Origin: Candidatus Altarchaeota archaeon
GTDB taxonomy: Archaea; Altiarchaeota; Altiarchaeia; IMC4; QMZM01
Assembly (NCBI GenBank): GCA_016931955.1
Contig: JAFGDV010000015.1
Location: 1 to 62,431 of the forward strand
DNA length: 62,431 bases
Direction of reading: 5' to 3'
A model generated the notes under the pieces. The model did no database searches and was not told the DNA's origin. It saw nothing but the letters and a program-made list of their open reading frames with translations. Shown here in pieces: positions 1-7,131 of this stretch. Each line of letters opens with the position of its first letter. Positions within the stretch are counted from its first letter, which is position 1. A program made the position numbers and the translations under genes.

Positions 1-54
1 GACGTTCAACCTCCACAAGCAGACCCACAAACAAACCTGCTTAACTATACGTGA
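1..54 (+). CDS. 3' end of a truncated reading frame, possibly TnpB
   Basis: Frame 1 is open from the first base and ends at TGA (52-54), giving 17 residues that begin DVQPPQADPQ. The stop is followed 3 nt later by a perfect hairpin, the usual layout at the right end of IS200/IS605 elements, where the tnpB stop directly precedes the terminal hairpin. Short Pro/Gln-rich tails are common in TnpB proteins, but 17 residues cannot identify a family. The body of the gene lies outside the window. Confidence 0.35.
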   Translation, partial: DVQPPQADPQTNLLNYT

Positions 55-57
55 ATA

Positions 58-77
58 CCGCCGACTTCAGTCGGCGG
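58..77. mobile_element. IS200/IS605-type terminal hairpin
   Basis: CCGCCGAC and GTCGGCGG pair perfectly (8 bp) around the loop TTCA. The text just before it (GAATACC) resembles right ends of IS605/IS1341-type elements as I know them. A T-rich tract follows, so it could also act as a transcription terminator. A second hairpin of the same style lies at 62359-62398. Element identity is inferred. Confidence 0.45.
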
Positions 78-201
78 ATATTTATTTGTTTATTTTATTT
101 TTGTTTGAGAGAAAATAAGCCTTTCTTCTGTTTCTTGGTGGAATGTCGTTTGTTTTTGTTTTTTTAGTTTTCTTTGGATTCTTTATAGAGTAGGGAGGTT
201 T

Positions 202-390
202 CTAGGGTGATTGCAGGATGAACTTGAGTAGCATGTAGGAGAAGGTTGCGATTTCGTTCATGAAGAGGGCGGTGTCTATTGGCCATGTGATTTCTAGGAG
301 GCCTGCGATTAGTGCTGTTGTACCGAGTTGGTCTTTTGTTAGTATTAATCCTATTCCGAAGGCGATTCTGACTATTATATAGCATGCTCC
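202..390 (-). pseudogene. Headless membrane-protein gene fragment
   Basis: Reading leftward from about 390 to the TAG at 202-204, about 62 residues translate as a plausible membrane protein with hydrophobic segments near IAFGIGLIL and ALIAGLLEI and a C-terminus ending KFILQSP. There is no start codon: the frame is closed by a stop at 394-396, exactly where the next fragment begins on the other strand. It is probably a 3' remnant. The original function is not recognisable. Confidence 0.4.
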
Positions 391-663
391 GAGCTACTCC
401 ACGGACTAAGCAGACCAGACCTACTCCACACCACCAACATCCTAACCTTCATACTCCCCATCTTCTTCCTAATCTCTTACACCTACTCTCTAAAAGGCTA
501 CAAAACCATCGGAAAAACAACAAAAAACAAACTACTAAAAACAACACCCAACATACTAACAGCCATAACACTAATCTTCTTCCTAGGCGTCATCTTCACA
601 GCCTACCAAGGCAGCACCGGCAACTACAAACTCAAATCAGAAATGTTCCCCTACATCCTCTAG
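391..663 (+). pseudogene. Headless membrane-protein gene fragment
   Basis: The frame from 391 to TAG (661-663) encodes about 90 residues with two strong hydrophobic segments (around ILTFILPIFFLISY and ILTAITLIFFLGVIF) and a Lys/Thr-rich loop. No start codon lies in frame before the upstream stop at 346-348. It abuts the minus-strand fragment head to head at about 390, which suggests a rearrangement joining two broken genes. A different frame here is longer but looks like a low-complexity shadow. Confidence 0.4.
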
Positions 664-756
664 GTATGACATCTGGTTTATCGTCCAACAGATTAAGATA
701 AGGATTGAAATGATTCCTGCGTATGCTCCGTGTCTTAGTGTTTTGTCTATGTTAGA
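637..756 (-). pseudogene. Short membrane-protein fragment
   Basis: About 39 residues read leftward with one hydrophobic segment (AGIISILILI) and the end DVGEHF, stopping at TGA (637-639). An in-frame stop at 757-759 leaves no start codon. Its 3' end overlaps the end of the plus-strand fragment. With its two neighbours it makes three membrane-protein scraps in 560 bp, a decayed region. From 757 to the leader at 889 I see nothing coding. Confidence 0.3.
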
Positions 757-888
757 CTATTATCTCTCAGTGTATTTAATCTCTTCTTTTATCATCTGCT
801 CTCCTATAGAATACTGTGGGTGAGCCTTGTTTCTGGGATGTGCTGAAGGGAAAAACGTCTTTAAAGCAAGCCAGACCTCAAAACGTCT

Positions 889-1041
889 ATTTTTAAATAC
901 AGAATACAGTATATTATGTATTAAATATAAATTAAAATTGAACATATTTGCCATAATCGACCTAATAAAGCAAATAAAGACGACACCCCATACAGTCCAC
1001 GCTCAACAGATAATCCCACTCAAAAAACCGGAGGTGCGGCC
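889..1041 (+). promoter_or_regulatory. Conserved promoter and leader, copy 1
   Basis: The 153 nt before the small gene at 1042 match the 153 nt before the gene at 5669, with shared blocks at identical offsets. An 11-nt TATA-like block ATTTTTAAATA opens both (889-899). A second AT-rich block starts 19 nt later (908-931), and the block GAACATATTTGCCAT starts 51 nt later (940-954). The ribosome binding site CCGGAGGTG lies just before the ATG. Long conserved leaders suggest regulation at the RNA level or a protein-binding region. The function is unknown. Confidence 0.6.
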
Positions 1042-1236
1042 ATGAACACTCTGTTGATGTCACACAACCACCAGGTGAACAAGTACGCGACCATGACAGA
1101 TGAAGGCCTAGAGGAGGAGGCAAAGTTCCACCGAGCCAAATTAGAGATAATCGAAGGCATCCGAAGAGCCAGAAAAAACAGAACATGGGACAAGAGACTA
1201 TCCCATAGAAAACACCCGCATCCCTTAACGCAGTAA
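1042..1236 (+). CDS. Small conserved protein of unknown function, copy 1
   Basis: This 64-residue protein begins MNTLLMSHNHQVNKYATM, is charged and probably helical, and has no membrane segment. It is a paralogue of the 53-residue protein at 5669-5830: the first 52 residues are largely identical, including the HRAKLEIIEG and ARKNRTWDKR blocks. Here the reading frame runs past the point where copy 2 stops, adding about a dozen residues (SHRKHPHPLTQ) of doubtful value. A GGAGGTG ribosome binding site lies 5-6 nt before the ATG. I do not recognise the family. It is transcribed rightward behind a conserved leader and converges with the next gene. Confidence 0.7.
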   Translation: MNTLLMSHNHQVNKYATMTDEGLEEEAKFHRAKLEIIEGIRRARKNRTWDKRLSHRKHPHPLTQ

Positions 1237-1265
1237 AAGAGCCCTCAAAGGCATGGGGGGATATT

Positions 1266-2012
1266 TCACTTGAAAAGCCAGCCCAGTAAGCCTTTATCCC
1301 CAAGCTCCTGCTGTGCGAGCTCCTGCAGGCGCGTCTGTTCTTCTTCAATCAACAGCATCTGTTCATCGATGAAGGCCTGAAATTCAGGATCATACTCTTC
1401 ACGGACACGTTGCAGCTGCTGAAGACGGACGCGGTTCTGATTCAACTCAGCCTGAATAGTTGCGGCAGCATTCTCTTCGCCGCCGAAGAAAAACCTCATC
1501 AAACCCGCCCTGTTCTGGATAGCCTCCTCAGCCTCAACAGTCTTATTCACGGAATTATCGAAGCCTCGAGCGATTGCGGAAATATTCTGCCCGATTCCGC
1601 CAGAGAAATTACCAGCCTCCCGCAGAGCAAGCAGATTCATCACAGCCTCCCTTACCGTGTTCTGGTTCCTGAAGACCTTCTGCTTATCCCGGTTGCTGAC
1701 GTTCTCAAGCCTTGATTCAAGAAGCTGCTTGTTCCCCAAGGTCTTATTTCGAAGCTGATCCAGGACTTGATCCTTCTCCGCCTTAGACATATTCTTGTGA
1801 ATCTGCAGACCAGCTGCATCAGATTTACCTGGAGCCTCTTTGCCTGAGGACTTATTATCCTTAGCGGATGCTGGGCTGTCTTTATCCACGCCCTGGCCCT
1901 TGACTTCCTTATCCTCCAAACCCGGTGGAGATGGATTCCCTCCCTTTTCAGCAAAGACTACAGCAGACAACAAGAGAACAAAAACCAAGGAAACAATGAT
2001 GAATCTTTTCAT
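1266..2012 (-). CDS. Secreted helical protein of unknown function
   Basis: The protein has 248 residues with a clear signal peptide (MKRF, then a hydrophobic stretch to about residue 21 ending VVFAE). A Gly/Pro/Ser/Lys-rich low-complexity region follows to about residue 70, then a long helical part rich in Gln, Asn, Arg and Glu (SKAEKDQVLDQLRN..., VREEYDPEFQ..., EEEQTRLQEL). The C-terminus is GLLGWLFK. It has no cysteines or catalytic motif. Related layouts of signal peptide plus Asn/Gln-rich coiled region occur in methanogens and other archaea without known function. It is probably extracellular and helical. Confidence 0.7.
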   Translation of the reverse strand: MKRFIIVSLVFVLLLSAVVFAEKGGNPSPPGLEDKEVKGQGVDKDSPASAKDNKSSGKEAPGKSDAAGLQIHKNMSKAEKDQVLDQLRNKTLGNKQLLESRLENVSNRDKQKVFRNQNTVREAVMNLLALREAGNFSGGIGQNISAIARGFDNSVNKTVEAEEAIQNRAGLMRFFFGGEENAAATIQAELNQNRVRLQQLQRVREEYDPEFQAFIDEQMLLIEEEQTRLQELAQQELGDKGLLGWLFK

Positions 2013-2066
2013 GTTAGCTTATTAGTAGAAGCGATATAAAAACTTACCGAAATCCCCAGATGCAGC

Positions 2067-2354
2067 TCACGCAGATGCCTTCGGAGGCTTCTGTTTAGGT
2101 TGCGGTTTCTCCACCACAGGTGGACAAACACGCCTCTCCCTCAAGGCGACGGCGAAAAAAACAAGACACGCCAAAAACGCGGAAAAAAACACGAGAATAT
2201 TATACAAAACAACCAAGCTAAGATAGAGTTGACCACAATCATCGCCAACCAAAGAAGCAGCCCCAGAATAAGACAAAGCAAACAACGCCAGATTAGCTAA
2301 AACAACAGTCAACACCGCAACCCCAAAACACTTAATGAAAGTCTTCAGATTCAT
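2067..2354 (-). CDS. Small membrane protein, two transmembrane helices
   Basis: The protein has 95 residues with two hydrophobic helices (about 9-31 and 47-69), a short outer loop carrying one Cys, and a Pro/Lys-rich cytoplasmic-looking tail (VVEKPQPKQKPPKASA). The ATG is at 2352-2354. It lies between a secreted protein and an unknown soluble protein in the same direction, with gaps of 54 and 105 bp, so it may have its own promoter. The family is not recognised. Confidence 0.6.
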   Translation of the reverse strand: MNLKTFIKCFGVAVLTVVLANLALFALSYSGAASLVGDDCGQLYLSLVVLYNILVFFSAFLACLVFFAVALRERRVCPPVVEKPQPKQKPPKASA

Positions 2355-2459
2355 GCCAAAAAACCACCTAACTAATTACACCTAGGAGAAGAAACACTAT
2401 AAATGGAAGAAAATAATCCCCCCAAGGCTTGCTGAAGAAACAACCTCGACCAAAGACGA

Positions 2460-3296
2460 CTACTTACGGCGAAGATTTTGGTCCAACCAATAACAGAACA
2501 GATCAAAGCAGCCCAGATCCCTTATCTCCCCAAAGTCATACCTGTGAACCAGGAAAGAAACAAGACCCCTGATCTTGTTAACATTAAAAGGATACTCCAC
2601 CAAACCCTCGCCAAGAGAATCCGATTTTCTCAAAACAGACTTCATCAAGAAACCATAAACCCTCCTCGTCGAATCATTCAACAAAGGAAAATCCCTGTTC
2701 AAAGAATAAAACATGGGCGTAACAGACCTACACTGCAGCCCCTTGCTATAACTACCTGAATTGAACCTCCGAAGCAGCGAATCCAGATTACGGGGGTTCT
2801 CCACAAAACCCAAGACCAAGTCAAATAAGTGGTTAGCCAGCTTATTCCAATCTTGATCACCATAACCATACTCCGAGAAAAGCCCCTTCATGTTCACAAA
2901 AGAAGGCGCAACACTAAATCCGCTCTCACTGTTCGGGAGAAGCCTGAACAAAACAAGATTGGTGAAGTCATCAGAATCTCTATCCAAAGCTCTCAGTTTC
3001 TCAAAAATCTCTTGAATCTCCTGAGGCCTGCGCACAACAACATGATCCAAGTATCTCCTACCCTCATCGGTTTTCAGGAAACCACGAAAGCGCTCAATCA
3101 ATGAGTTGATATCAGGGGCTCCGACAAGTTCCTCATCCAAGTCAAACTCAGAAAGATTCTCCACAGATTCATCGACGACAGAGCCCCCCTCCTTAGCTTC
3201 ATCGACGACAGAAGTTTCCTCCTTCCAGGCACCCACATAATCGGTTAACCTGGCCTGAGGAGACTCCTCATCAATCCTTTTACGACCTGCTGTCAC
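2460..3296 (-). CDS. Hypothetical soluble protein
   Basis: The protein has 278 residues. Residues 1 to about 60 are acidic and low in complexity, with a near-repeat (SVVDEAKEGG / SVVDESVENL) that suggests a short internal duplication. The rest looks globular and helical, with blocks such as LIERFRGFLKTDEGRRYLDHV and YGFLMKSVLRKSD. It has no signal peptide, membrane segment or recognised catalytic motif. It starts at ATG 3294-3296. It is an accessory gene of unknown function. Confidence 0.6.
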   Translation of the reverse strand: MTAGRKRIDEESPQARLTDYVGAWKEETSVVDEAKEGGSVVDESVENLSEFDLDEELVGAPDINSLIERFRGFLKTDEGRRYLDHVVVRRPQEIQEIFEKLRALDRDSDDFTNLVLFRLLPNSESGFSVAPSFVNMKGLFSEYGYGDQDWNKLANHLFDLVLGFVENPRNLDSLLRRFNSGSYSKGLQCRSVTPMFYSLNRDFPLLNDSTRRVYGFLMKSVLRKSDSLGEGLVEYPFNVNKIRGLVSFLVHRYDFGEIRDLGCFDLFCYWLDQNLRRK

Positions 3297-3356
3297 GCAA
3301 TCCCCTCACTCTGTTTAACTAATGTAATCCCTTCGTTAAAAGACAGCCTGAAAGGG

Positions 3357-3766
3357 TCAGTTCTCAGCGAAGTCGTAGATGTTGTTGTCTACTATGACTT
3401 GGGGGAAACAGAATTCCTCAGCCATGGCGCCTATGCCGACTGGGACATAAATGGATCTGATTTCGCCGCCGACTGAGATGCAATCCGATAAGCTGACATT
3501 ATACCTGATAACCCTTACCGTGTACTGGGGGCATACATCAGAACATGGAAAAGAGACCCTGACTGGAACTCCGTTATGGTAGCCGATGATGTAATCCTCA
3601 AATATCATCTCCTCTTTGTTGAAAGAAGATCTAGCATAACGTAGTAATCCCTCATCAGACAAAGTTTCATTCGAAGGGATCTGTTTCTTGGACTCATACA
3701 AAAAAATACCCACAACGACAGATAAAAAACCAAAATCAAGACAAGATAAACGATTTCTTTTTCCAT
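3357..3766 (-). pseudogene. Membrane-anchored hypothetical protein, frameshifted in a T run
   Basis: A 118-residue frame ending at 3357 (YESKKQIPSNE... to IYDFAEN) has no good start and opens inside a hydrophobic stretch. An ATG at 3764-3766 in another frame encodes MEKEIVYLVLILVFYLSLW, a typical N-terminal membrane anchor. The two frames meet at a run of seven T's (minus strand, about 3700-3706). One extra T would join them into a single protein of about 136 residues with an anchor and an outer domain containing three Cys. The cause could be mutation, sequencing error or slippage. The function is unknown. Confidence 0.5.
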
Positions 3767-3870
3767 GAATAAGCTAAACCCTCCTGTTCATCTATGGAAG
3801 AGAGTCCTGATAAATAGTCAGAGAAGGCCGACTTTATTACTAAAAATAAGATAATTTCTGTAATTTACTA

Positions 3871-3880
3871 TTTAAATATA
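3871..3880 (+). promoter_or_regulatory. TATA box for the toxin gene
   Basis: TTTAAATATA lies 21-30 nt before the TTG at 3901, the distance expected for an archaeal TATA box driving a leaderless transcript. This supports TTG as the start, since a stop (3889-3891) closes the frame upstream and no ATG is available. Confidence 0.5.
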
Positions 3881-3900
3881 AAATTTAATAATATATCACA

Positions 3901-4254
3901 TTGGCAATAAAACCCGACTGCCTAACAAAGGATAGCATAATCGAGATAAACAAACAATTCGAAAACGGAACCCTTAGAGATGAGAGAAGCCTAGACTTCA
4001 CAATATACAAGGTTTCAAGAACACAAGGCGTCAACAGAAAAGCAGCAACACTGTTAATAGAAATAGTCACAAAACACCCATTTATTGATGGAAACAAGAG
4101 AACGGCGATCGAGAGCATGAAAGCACTCCTAGCCATGCATGGAAAAGAAATAACAACAAAAGATAACACACTGTTTGACATGATATCCAGGATCACAAGC
4201 CAAAGATACACAACAGACGAGACAACAACCTGGATCGCAAACCACACAAAATGA
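3901..4254 (+). CDS. Fic/Doc-family toxin
   Basis: The protein has 117 residues, the size of Doc toxins. Residues 59-68 read HPFIDGNKRT, matching the Fic/Doc active-site loop (H-x-F-x-D-[AG]-N-K-R). H59 is the catalytic His, D63 the metal or substrate Asp, and N65/K66/R67 form the anion-binding part. Doc proteins phosphorylate EF-Tu, while longer Fic proteins AMPylate targets. The Lys in place of Gly after Asn favours the Doc type. The start is TTG, fixed by an upstream stop and the TATA spacing. The stop overlaps the ATG of a 42-residue partner by 4 nt. A minus-strand frame over the same bases is a shadow. Confidence 0.8.
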   Translation: MAIKPDCLTKDSIIEINKQFENGTLRDERSLDFTIYKVSRTQGVNRKAATLLIEIVTKHPFIDGNKRTAIESMKALLAMHGKEITTKDNTLFDMISRITSQRYTTDETTTWIANHTK

Positions 4255-4379
4255 AAATAGTCGAAATGATGAAAATCAAACGCCCAGTCATACTGGCAGA
4301 ATGGGAAGACATCAAAGAATTCGTCAAAAAAGACATAAAAGAAAACAAGAAATTCTACAAAAAACTAGCGGAAATGTGA
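4251..4379 (+). CDS. Candidate antitoxin partner of Doc
   Basis: The protein has 42 residues: start MKIVEMMKIKRPV, an acidic/Trp patch (LAEWEDIKEF), then a Lys-rich helix. Its ATG overlaps the toxin TGA (ATGA), so translation is probably coupled. In classic phd-doc operons the antitoxin comes first and is about 70 residues, so both order and size differ here. It shows no DNA-binding motif. It could be an antitoxin, an inhibitory helix like those of Fic proteins, or a remnant of one. Confidence 0.5.
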   Translation: MKIVEMMKIKRPVILAEWEDIKEFVKKDIKENKKFYKKLAEM

Positions 4380-4444
4380 GACAAAAAGAATTCCTATAGA
4401 CAGGGCTTTTTATTTACGTGGTTTATGTAAATAGTTTAACATAG

Positions 4445-4459
4445 GTTGTCAGAGACAAC
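4445..4459. terminator. Small hairpin between convergent units
   Basis: GTTGTC and GACAAC pair around AGA, between the end of the toxin unit (4379) and the end of the leftward zinc-ribbon gene (4488). It may help end one or both transcripts. No strong T run follows directly, so the role is uncertain. Confidence 0.3.
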
Positions 4460-4487
4460 AGGATGAGGATGTTCCTCCGCTGGAGAG

Positions 4488-4835
4488 TCACCTTAACAGA
4501 TCAGGGCGGAGCAGCCCATCCTTTGCAGGTTTATCCCCCTCGACCGGTTTCAATACAGTAAAGAAACGCTGAAAGAAATAAGCAAAAAGAGAGAGATACG
4601 AAGTCGCAAAAACCCAAAAATAGGCCTCCTCACCAATCCACACCCCCAACGGTGAGAGGATAGAATAGAGCCGCGGATACAAAACCCCAAATAAAAAGAA
4701 CAACACAAATAAAACAATGTAACTACTCCGGGATAGTATACACTTTCCACCGCATTTATCACAAATTATAACCTTCTTACTCTTACTTAAAGCAGAAGAA
4801 GAAATCTCCTTCCTGCAATGAGGACACTTAGCCAT
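4488..4835 (-). CDS. Zinc-ribbon membrane protein
   Basis: The protein has 115 residues from the ATG at 4833-4835 (a TTG one codon earlier is less likely). The N-terminus MAKCPHCRKE with a second CDKCGGKC motif makes a CxxC...CxxC zinc ribbon (residues 4-33). Two to three hydrophobic helices follow (about 40-55 and 70-95), then a charged tail. This resembles MJ0042-type zinc-ribbon membrane proteins. The role is unknown. It is transcribed leftward, convergent with the toxin unit. Confidence 0.65.
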   Translation of the reverse strand: MAKCPHCRKEISSSALSKSKKVIICDKCGGKCILSRSSYIVLFVLFFLFGVLYPRLYSILSPLGVWIGEEAYFWVFATSYLSLFAYFFQRFFTVLKPVEGDKPAKDGLLRPDLLR

Positions 4836-4888
4836 CAATTAATCTATTATAGCCTACAGATAAATAGATGGGATTTTGTTTTCCTCGG

Positions 4889-5305
4889 TCAGCAGCATCC
4901 GGATTGTATCATGTCGATGCAGCCGTTGCATGATGTGTTCTTGTTTTTGATAGTCTGGAAGAATTCCCCGCAGGAAACCCGCACAAACCCGTCGTTTTCC
5001 CGCAGCTCGAAGAAATTATGGCAGCTCCCACATACACTGAAAGAATGAACAGCAAAACAAGCCTCCAATGTTTCCTCAGGAAAAGAAATCCCCGTAGACA
5101 ACTCATCCCTAGAATACTCAGTCGAATCAAAAAAACAATCCGACCCAAAACCATCAACGCAGTCGCCATGGCATACAATTTTCCCCTCAACCTCGCACAA
5201 ATCAATCACGTCCTGTGAAATCGTAAGATCAGAATCTATCGAAGAATCCCAAACACAACCACATAAAAAAATCAAAAACAGAACAGAAAAAACCCTCCAA
5301 TCCAT
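4889..5305 (-). CDS. Cys-rich putative lipoprotein
   Basis: The protein has 138 residues. The N-terminus MDWRVFSVLFLIFLCGC has a lipobox-like end (LCGC), so Cys17 is a candidate lipid anchor. The rest is acidic and holds many cysteines (CEVEGKIVCHGDC, SCHNFF, CNGCIDMIQSGCC), suggesting disulfides or metal binding outside the cell. It is followed at about 130 bp in the same direction by the zinc-ribbon membrane protein. The family is not recognised. Confidence 0.65.
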   Translation of the reverse strand: MDWRVFSVLFLIFLCGCVWDSSIDSDLTISQDVIDLCEVEGKIVCHGDCVDGFGSDCFFDSTEYSRDELSTGISFPEETLEACFAVHSFSVCGSCHNFFELRENDGFVRVSCGEFFQTIKNKNTSCNGCIDMIQSGCC

Positions 5306-5354
5306 CCTAGTTAATCTATTAGGGAGATCACTATAAATATAAGGGAAGGGAGTA

Positions 5355-5507
5355 TTATTTTGTCTCCCGCTTTCTGGAATCTCTGCCTAGAATCTTATCC
5401 GGGAGATAGCTGAATCGGTGGATGATATATAAGAACGCGAAAAAAATTACAACCCCTACAATAGATCTAATAAAACCCAACTCCTGGATAAAACCAAAGC
5501 CACCCAA
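5355..5507 (-). CDS. Possible small membrane protein
   Basis: A frame from TTG (5505-5507) to TAA (5355-5357) encodes 50 residues: a hydrophobic helix (IRSIVGVVIFFAFLYII) followed by a basic tail (DKILGRDSRKRETK). This inside-positive layout is typical of small single-span proteins. It has no ATG, and its start lies against the promoter of the oppositely transcribed gene at 5669. It may also be a remnant. Confidence 0.35.
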   Translation of the reverse strand: MGGFGFIQELGFIRSIVGVVIFFAFLYIIHRFSYLPDKILGRDSRKRETK

Positions 5508-5515
5508 ATATGTCC

Positions 5516-5668
5516 ATTTTTAAATAAATAATCTAGTATATTATATATTAAATATAAACTAATATCGAACATATTTGCCATCATCAGGCCAAAAACACTA
5601 CCAAGGATTACAACCCATACACTCCACACTCCCAAAATACCTACTCTTGAAAAACCGGAGGTGAAAAT
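5516..5668 (+). promoter_or_regulatory. Conserved promoter and leader, copy 2
   Basis: This partner of the leader at 889-1041 is the same length, 153 nt, from ATTTTTAAATA (5516-5526) to the start codon. The second AT block begins at 5535 and GAACATATTTGCCAT at 5567, both at the same offsets as copy 1. Blocks between them (for example CCCATACACTCCAC) are also similar. The GGAGGTG ribosome binding site is kept. Conservation outside the coding region implies the leader matters. Confidence 0.6.
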
Positions 5669-5830
5669 ATGAATACATTACTGATGTCCTATAACCATCA
5701 GGTGAACAAGTACGCGACCATGACAGATGAAGGCTTAAAGGAAGAGGTAAGGTTTCACCGAGCCAAATTAGAGATCATCGAAGGCATCCTCGGTGCAAGA
5801 AAAAACAGGACATGGGATAAGAGGATATAA
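5669..5830 (+). CDS. Small conserved protein of unknown function, copy 2
   Basis: The 53 residues run from MNTLLMSYNHQVN to a clean stop after TWDKRI. It is a paralogue of the protein at 1042-1236, and differences are mostly conservative (for example EEEAKF versus KEEVRF). It is probably helical, mixed-charge, cytosolic and without cysteine. A conserved leader and GGAGGTG site precede it. Duplicate copies with conserved leaders flanking an accessory block suggest a mobile, defence or regulatory module, but I do not recognise it. Confidence 0.65.
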   Translation: MNTLLMSYNHQVNKYATMTDEGLKEEVRFHRAKLEIIEGILGARKNRTWDKRI

Positions 5831-5891
5831 CAAAAGGTCCATCAGATTACTGGCAGCAGCAATCCAATATCATAAAGAACCAAACAAAAGA

Positions 5892-6098
5892 CTATTCTCC
5901 TTCGAAGGAGAACAGTTCCTCGACGTATTCTCGGCCCAGGGCGCGCGTGATCCGGTAAGCTAAAAAAAGGCTTGGATTAAAGCGGCCATGCTCTAAGGCG
6001 TTGACGGTCTGCCGGGAAACGCCGACACGGTCAGCCAGCTGCTGCTGAGATAAACCAAGGCGCAGTCTCTCGCCGGCGACGAAGGACTTGAGCCTCAT
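5892..6098 (-). CDS. Xre-family HTH transcriptional regulator
   Basis: The 68 residues start at ATG 6096-6098 ([19 protein letters not shown]). The Cro/C1-type helix-turn-helix spans about residues 9-50, with [21 protein letters not shown] as scan and recognition helices. It is the short YozG-like type, often an autoregulator or part of a two-gene regulatory unit. A frame extending upstream to 6164 would run through the promoter and is rejected. A palindrome sits 7 nt before the start. No partner gene is evident. It is divergent from the ATP-grasp gene, 117 bp apart. Confidence 0.85.
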   Translation of the reverse strand: MRLKSFVAGERLRLGLSQQQLADRVGVSRQTVNALEHGRFNPSLFLAYRITRALGREYVEELFSFEGE

Positions 6099-6105
6099 GT
6101 AAAGA

Positions 6106-6118
6106 ATATGTGACATAT
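6106..6118. promoter_or_regulatory. Palindromic operator candidate
   Basis: ATATGTGACATAT is a perfect 6-1-6 palindrome just upstream of the HTH gene start. It lies between the start codon and a TATA-like stretch (about 6122-6130). A partial copy (ATATATGACAT) follows at about 6138-6148. A repressor bound here would block initiation of its own gene, so autoregulation is likely. Confidence 0.5.
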
Positions 6119-6215
6119 GAGTATATAAATGTAAAAAATATATGACATCCACATAACAGGCCAAACAAACACACCCAGATATATACAGCTTCTGTTCTAT
6201 TATTATTGTTACTGA

Positions 6216-7103
6216 ATGGCAAAAATAGGAGTGCTTGAACTCAGGAGCGACAGATTCACAGAGGATGTTGTGTCCGGGCTCCAGGATTATGAGGTCGAAT
6301 TCCTCTCATTCGGGGAGCAGACCCTGCCGATAGAGTCCGACCTAAGAGTAGTGGTCGACCGACTAAGCTACTGCGACACCTACCTGAAAGAGATCGTAAA
6401 AAACCTGGCATTGGATGGCACATACGTGATAAACAACCCATTCTCTTCCACCACGATAAACAAGATACTGGAGACAAAACACTTCAAGTCAGTTAGGATA
6501 CAGCACCCTAAGACGTTCGCCCTGCCCAAGATGGACAACAGCGATCTAAAGGACATAGTACATGAACCCGACTGGGACAGGATCGCGGGAGAGATAAAGT
6601 TCCCATGCATAATCAAGCCATTCGACGGATACGCGTGGACCAACGTCTACAAGATCGAATCACTGGAAGACCTGAGACTACACCATGACGGGATGAAGAA
6701 CAACCACATACTCTTGGTGCAGAACATGGTGGATTTCGTCGACTACTACCGTGTATTCTGCATCGACAAAAAAGACGTGCTCATCTCCAAATGGAACCCG
6801 AAACCCTTCGACATGGGAAAATACATACACTCCGACCTGAAACAGATCGACGACCTGAGGACCAAGATCACCAAGTCGACGATAAGATTGAACAAACTAC
6901 TTGACTTAGACATAAACACCGTCGAATGGTGCATCACAGAAGACCGGGAAGCAGTGGTCATAGAAGCATTCAACGAGGTCCCAGACATCGTTCCAGCGCA
7001 CCTACCCCAACCATACTATAAATGGCTGGTGGAGAAATTCAGCGAATGCATAATAGACAAATACGAATCAGATAAGACAAACAAGACAATCTTCCGCCAC
7101 TGA
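6216..7103 (+). CDS. ATP-grasp family enzyme
   Basis: The protein has 295 residues. Its layout fits the ATP-grasp fold: an N-terminal Rossmann-like part (residues 1-75, with [10 protein letters not shown]), a central part with [18 protein letters not shown] and [13 protein letters not shown] (nucleotide-binding Lys and glycine-type loop), and a C-terminal part with [25 protein letters not shown] supplying the metal-binding acidic and Asn residues. Such enzymes join a carboxylate to an amine or thiol using ATP, as in RimK and glutathione synthase-like ligases. The substrate is unknown. It stands alone, with no obvious pathway neighbour. Confidence 0.75.
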   Translation: MAKIGVLELRSDRFTEDVVSGLQDYEVEFLSFGEQTLPIESDLRVVVDRLSYCDTYLKEIVKNLALDGTYVINNPFSSTTINKILETKHFKSVRIQHPKTFALPKMDNSDLKDIVHEPDWDRIAGEIKFPCIIKPFDGYAWTNVYKIESLEDLRLHHDGMKNNHILLVQNMVDFVDYYRVFCIDKKDVLISKWNPKPFDMGKYIHSDLKQIDDLRTKITKSTIRLNKLLDLDINTVEWCITEDREAVVIEAFNEVPDIVPAHLPQPYYKWLVEKFSECIIDKYESDKTNKTIFRH

Positions 7104-7131
7104 TTTATCTGATGCAATCCAATATCCCCCT

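Noticed and set aside
384-701. A 105-codon plus-strand frame rich in His, Pro, Thr and Asn
   Set aside because: Its composition is that of a shifted reading of an AC-rich sequence. Another frame of the same strand gives credible membrane helices.
827-1045. A 72-codon plus-strand frame across the conserved leader
   Set aside because: It runs through the TATA block and the leader shared with copy 2, and the matching frame is not kept at 5516-5668.
3885-4247. A 120-codon minus-strand frame over the Fic/Doc gene
   Set aside because: The plus-strand frame has an intact HPFIDGNKR loop and a well-placed TATA. The antisense frame has no motif and looks like a shadow.
5892-6164. A longer HTH protein starting at 6164
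   Set aside because: The extra residues are hydrophobic and run through the palindrome and TATA. The MRLK start at 6098 fits the family.
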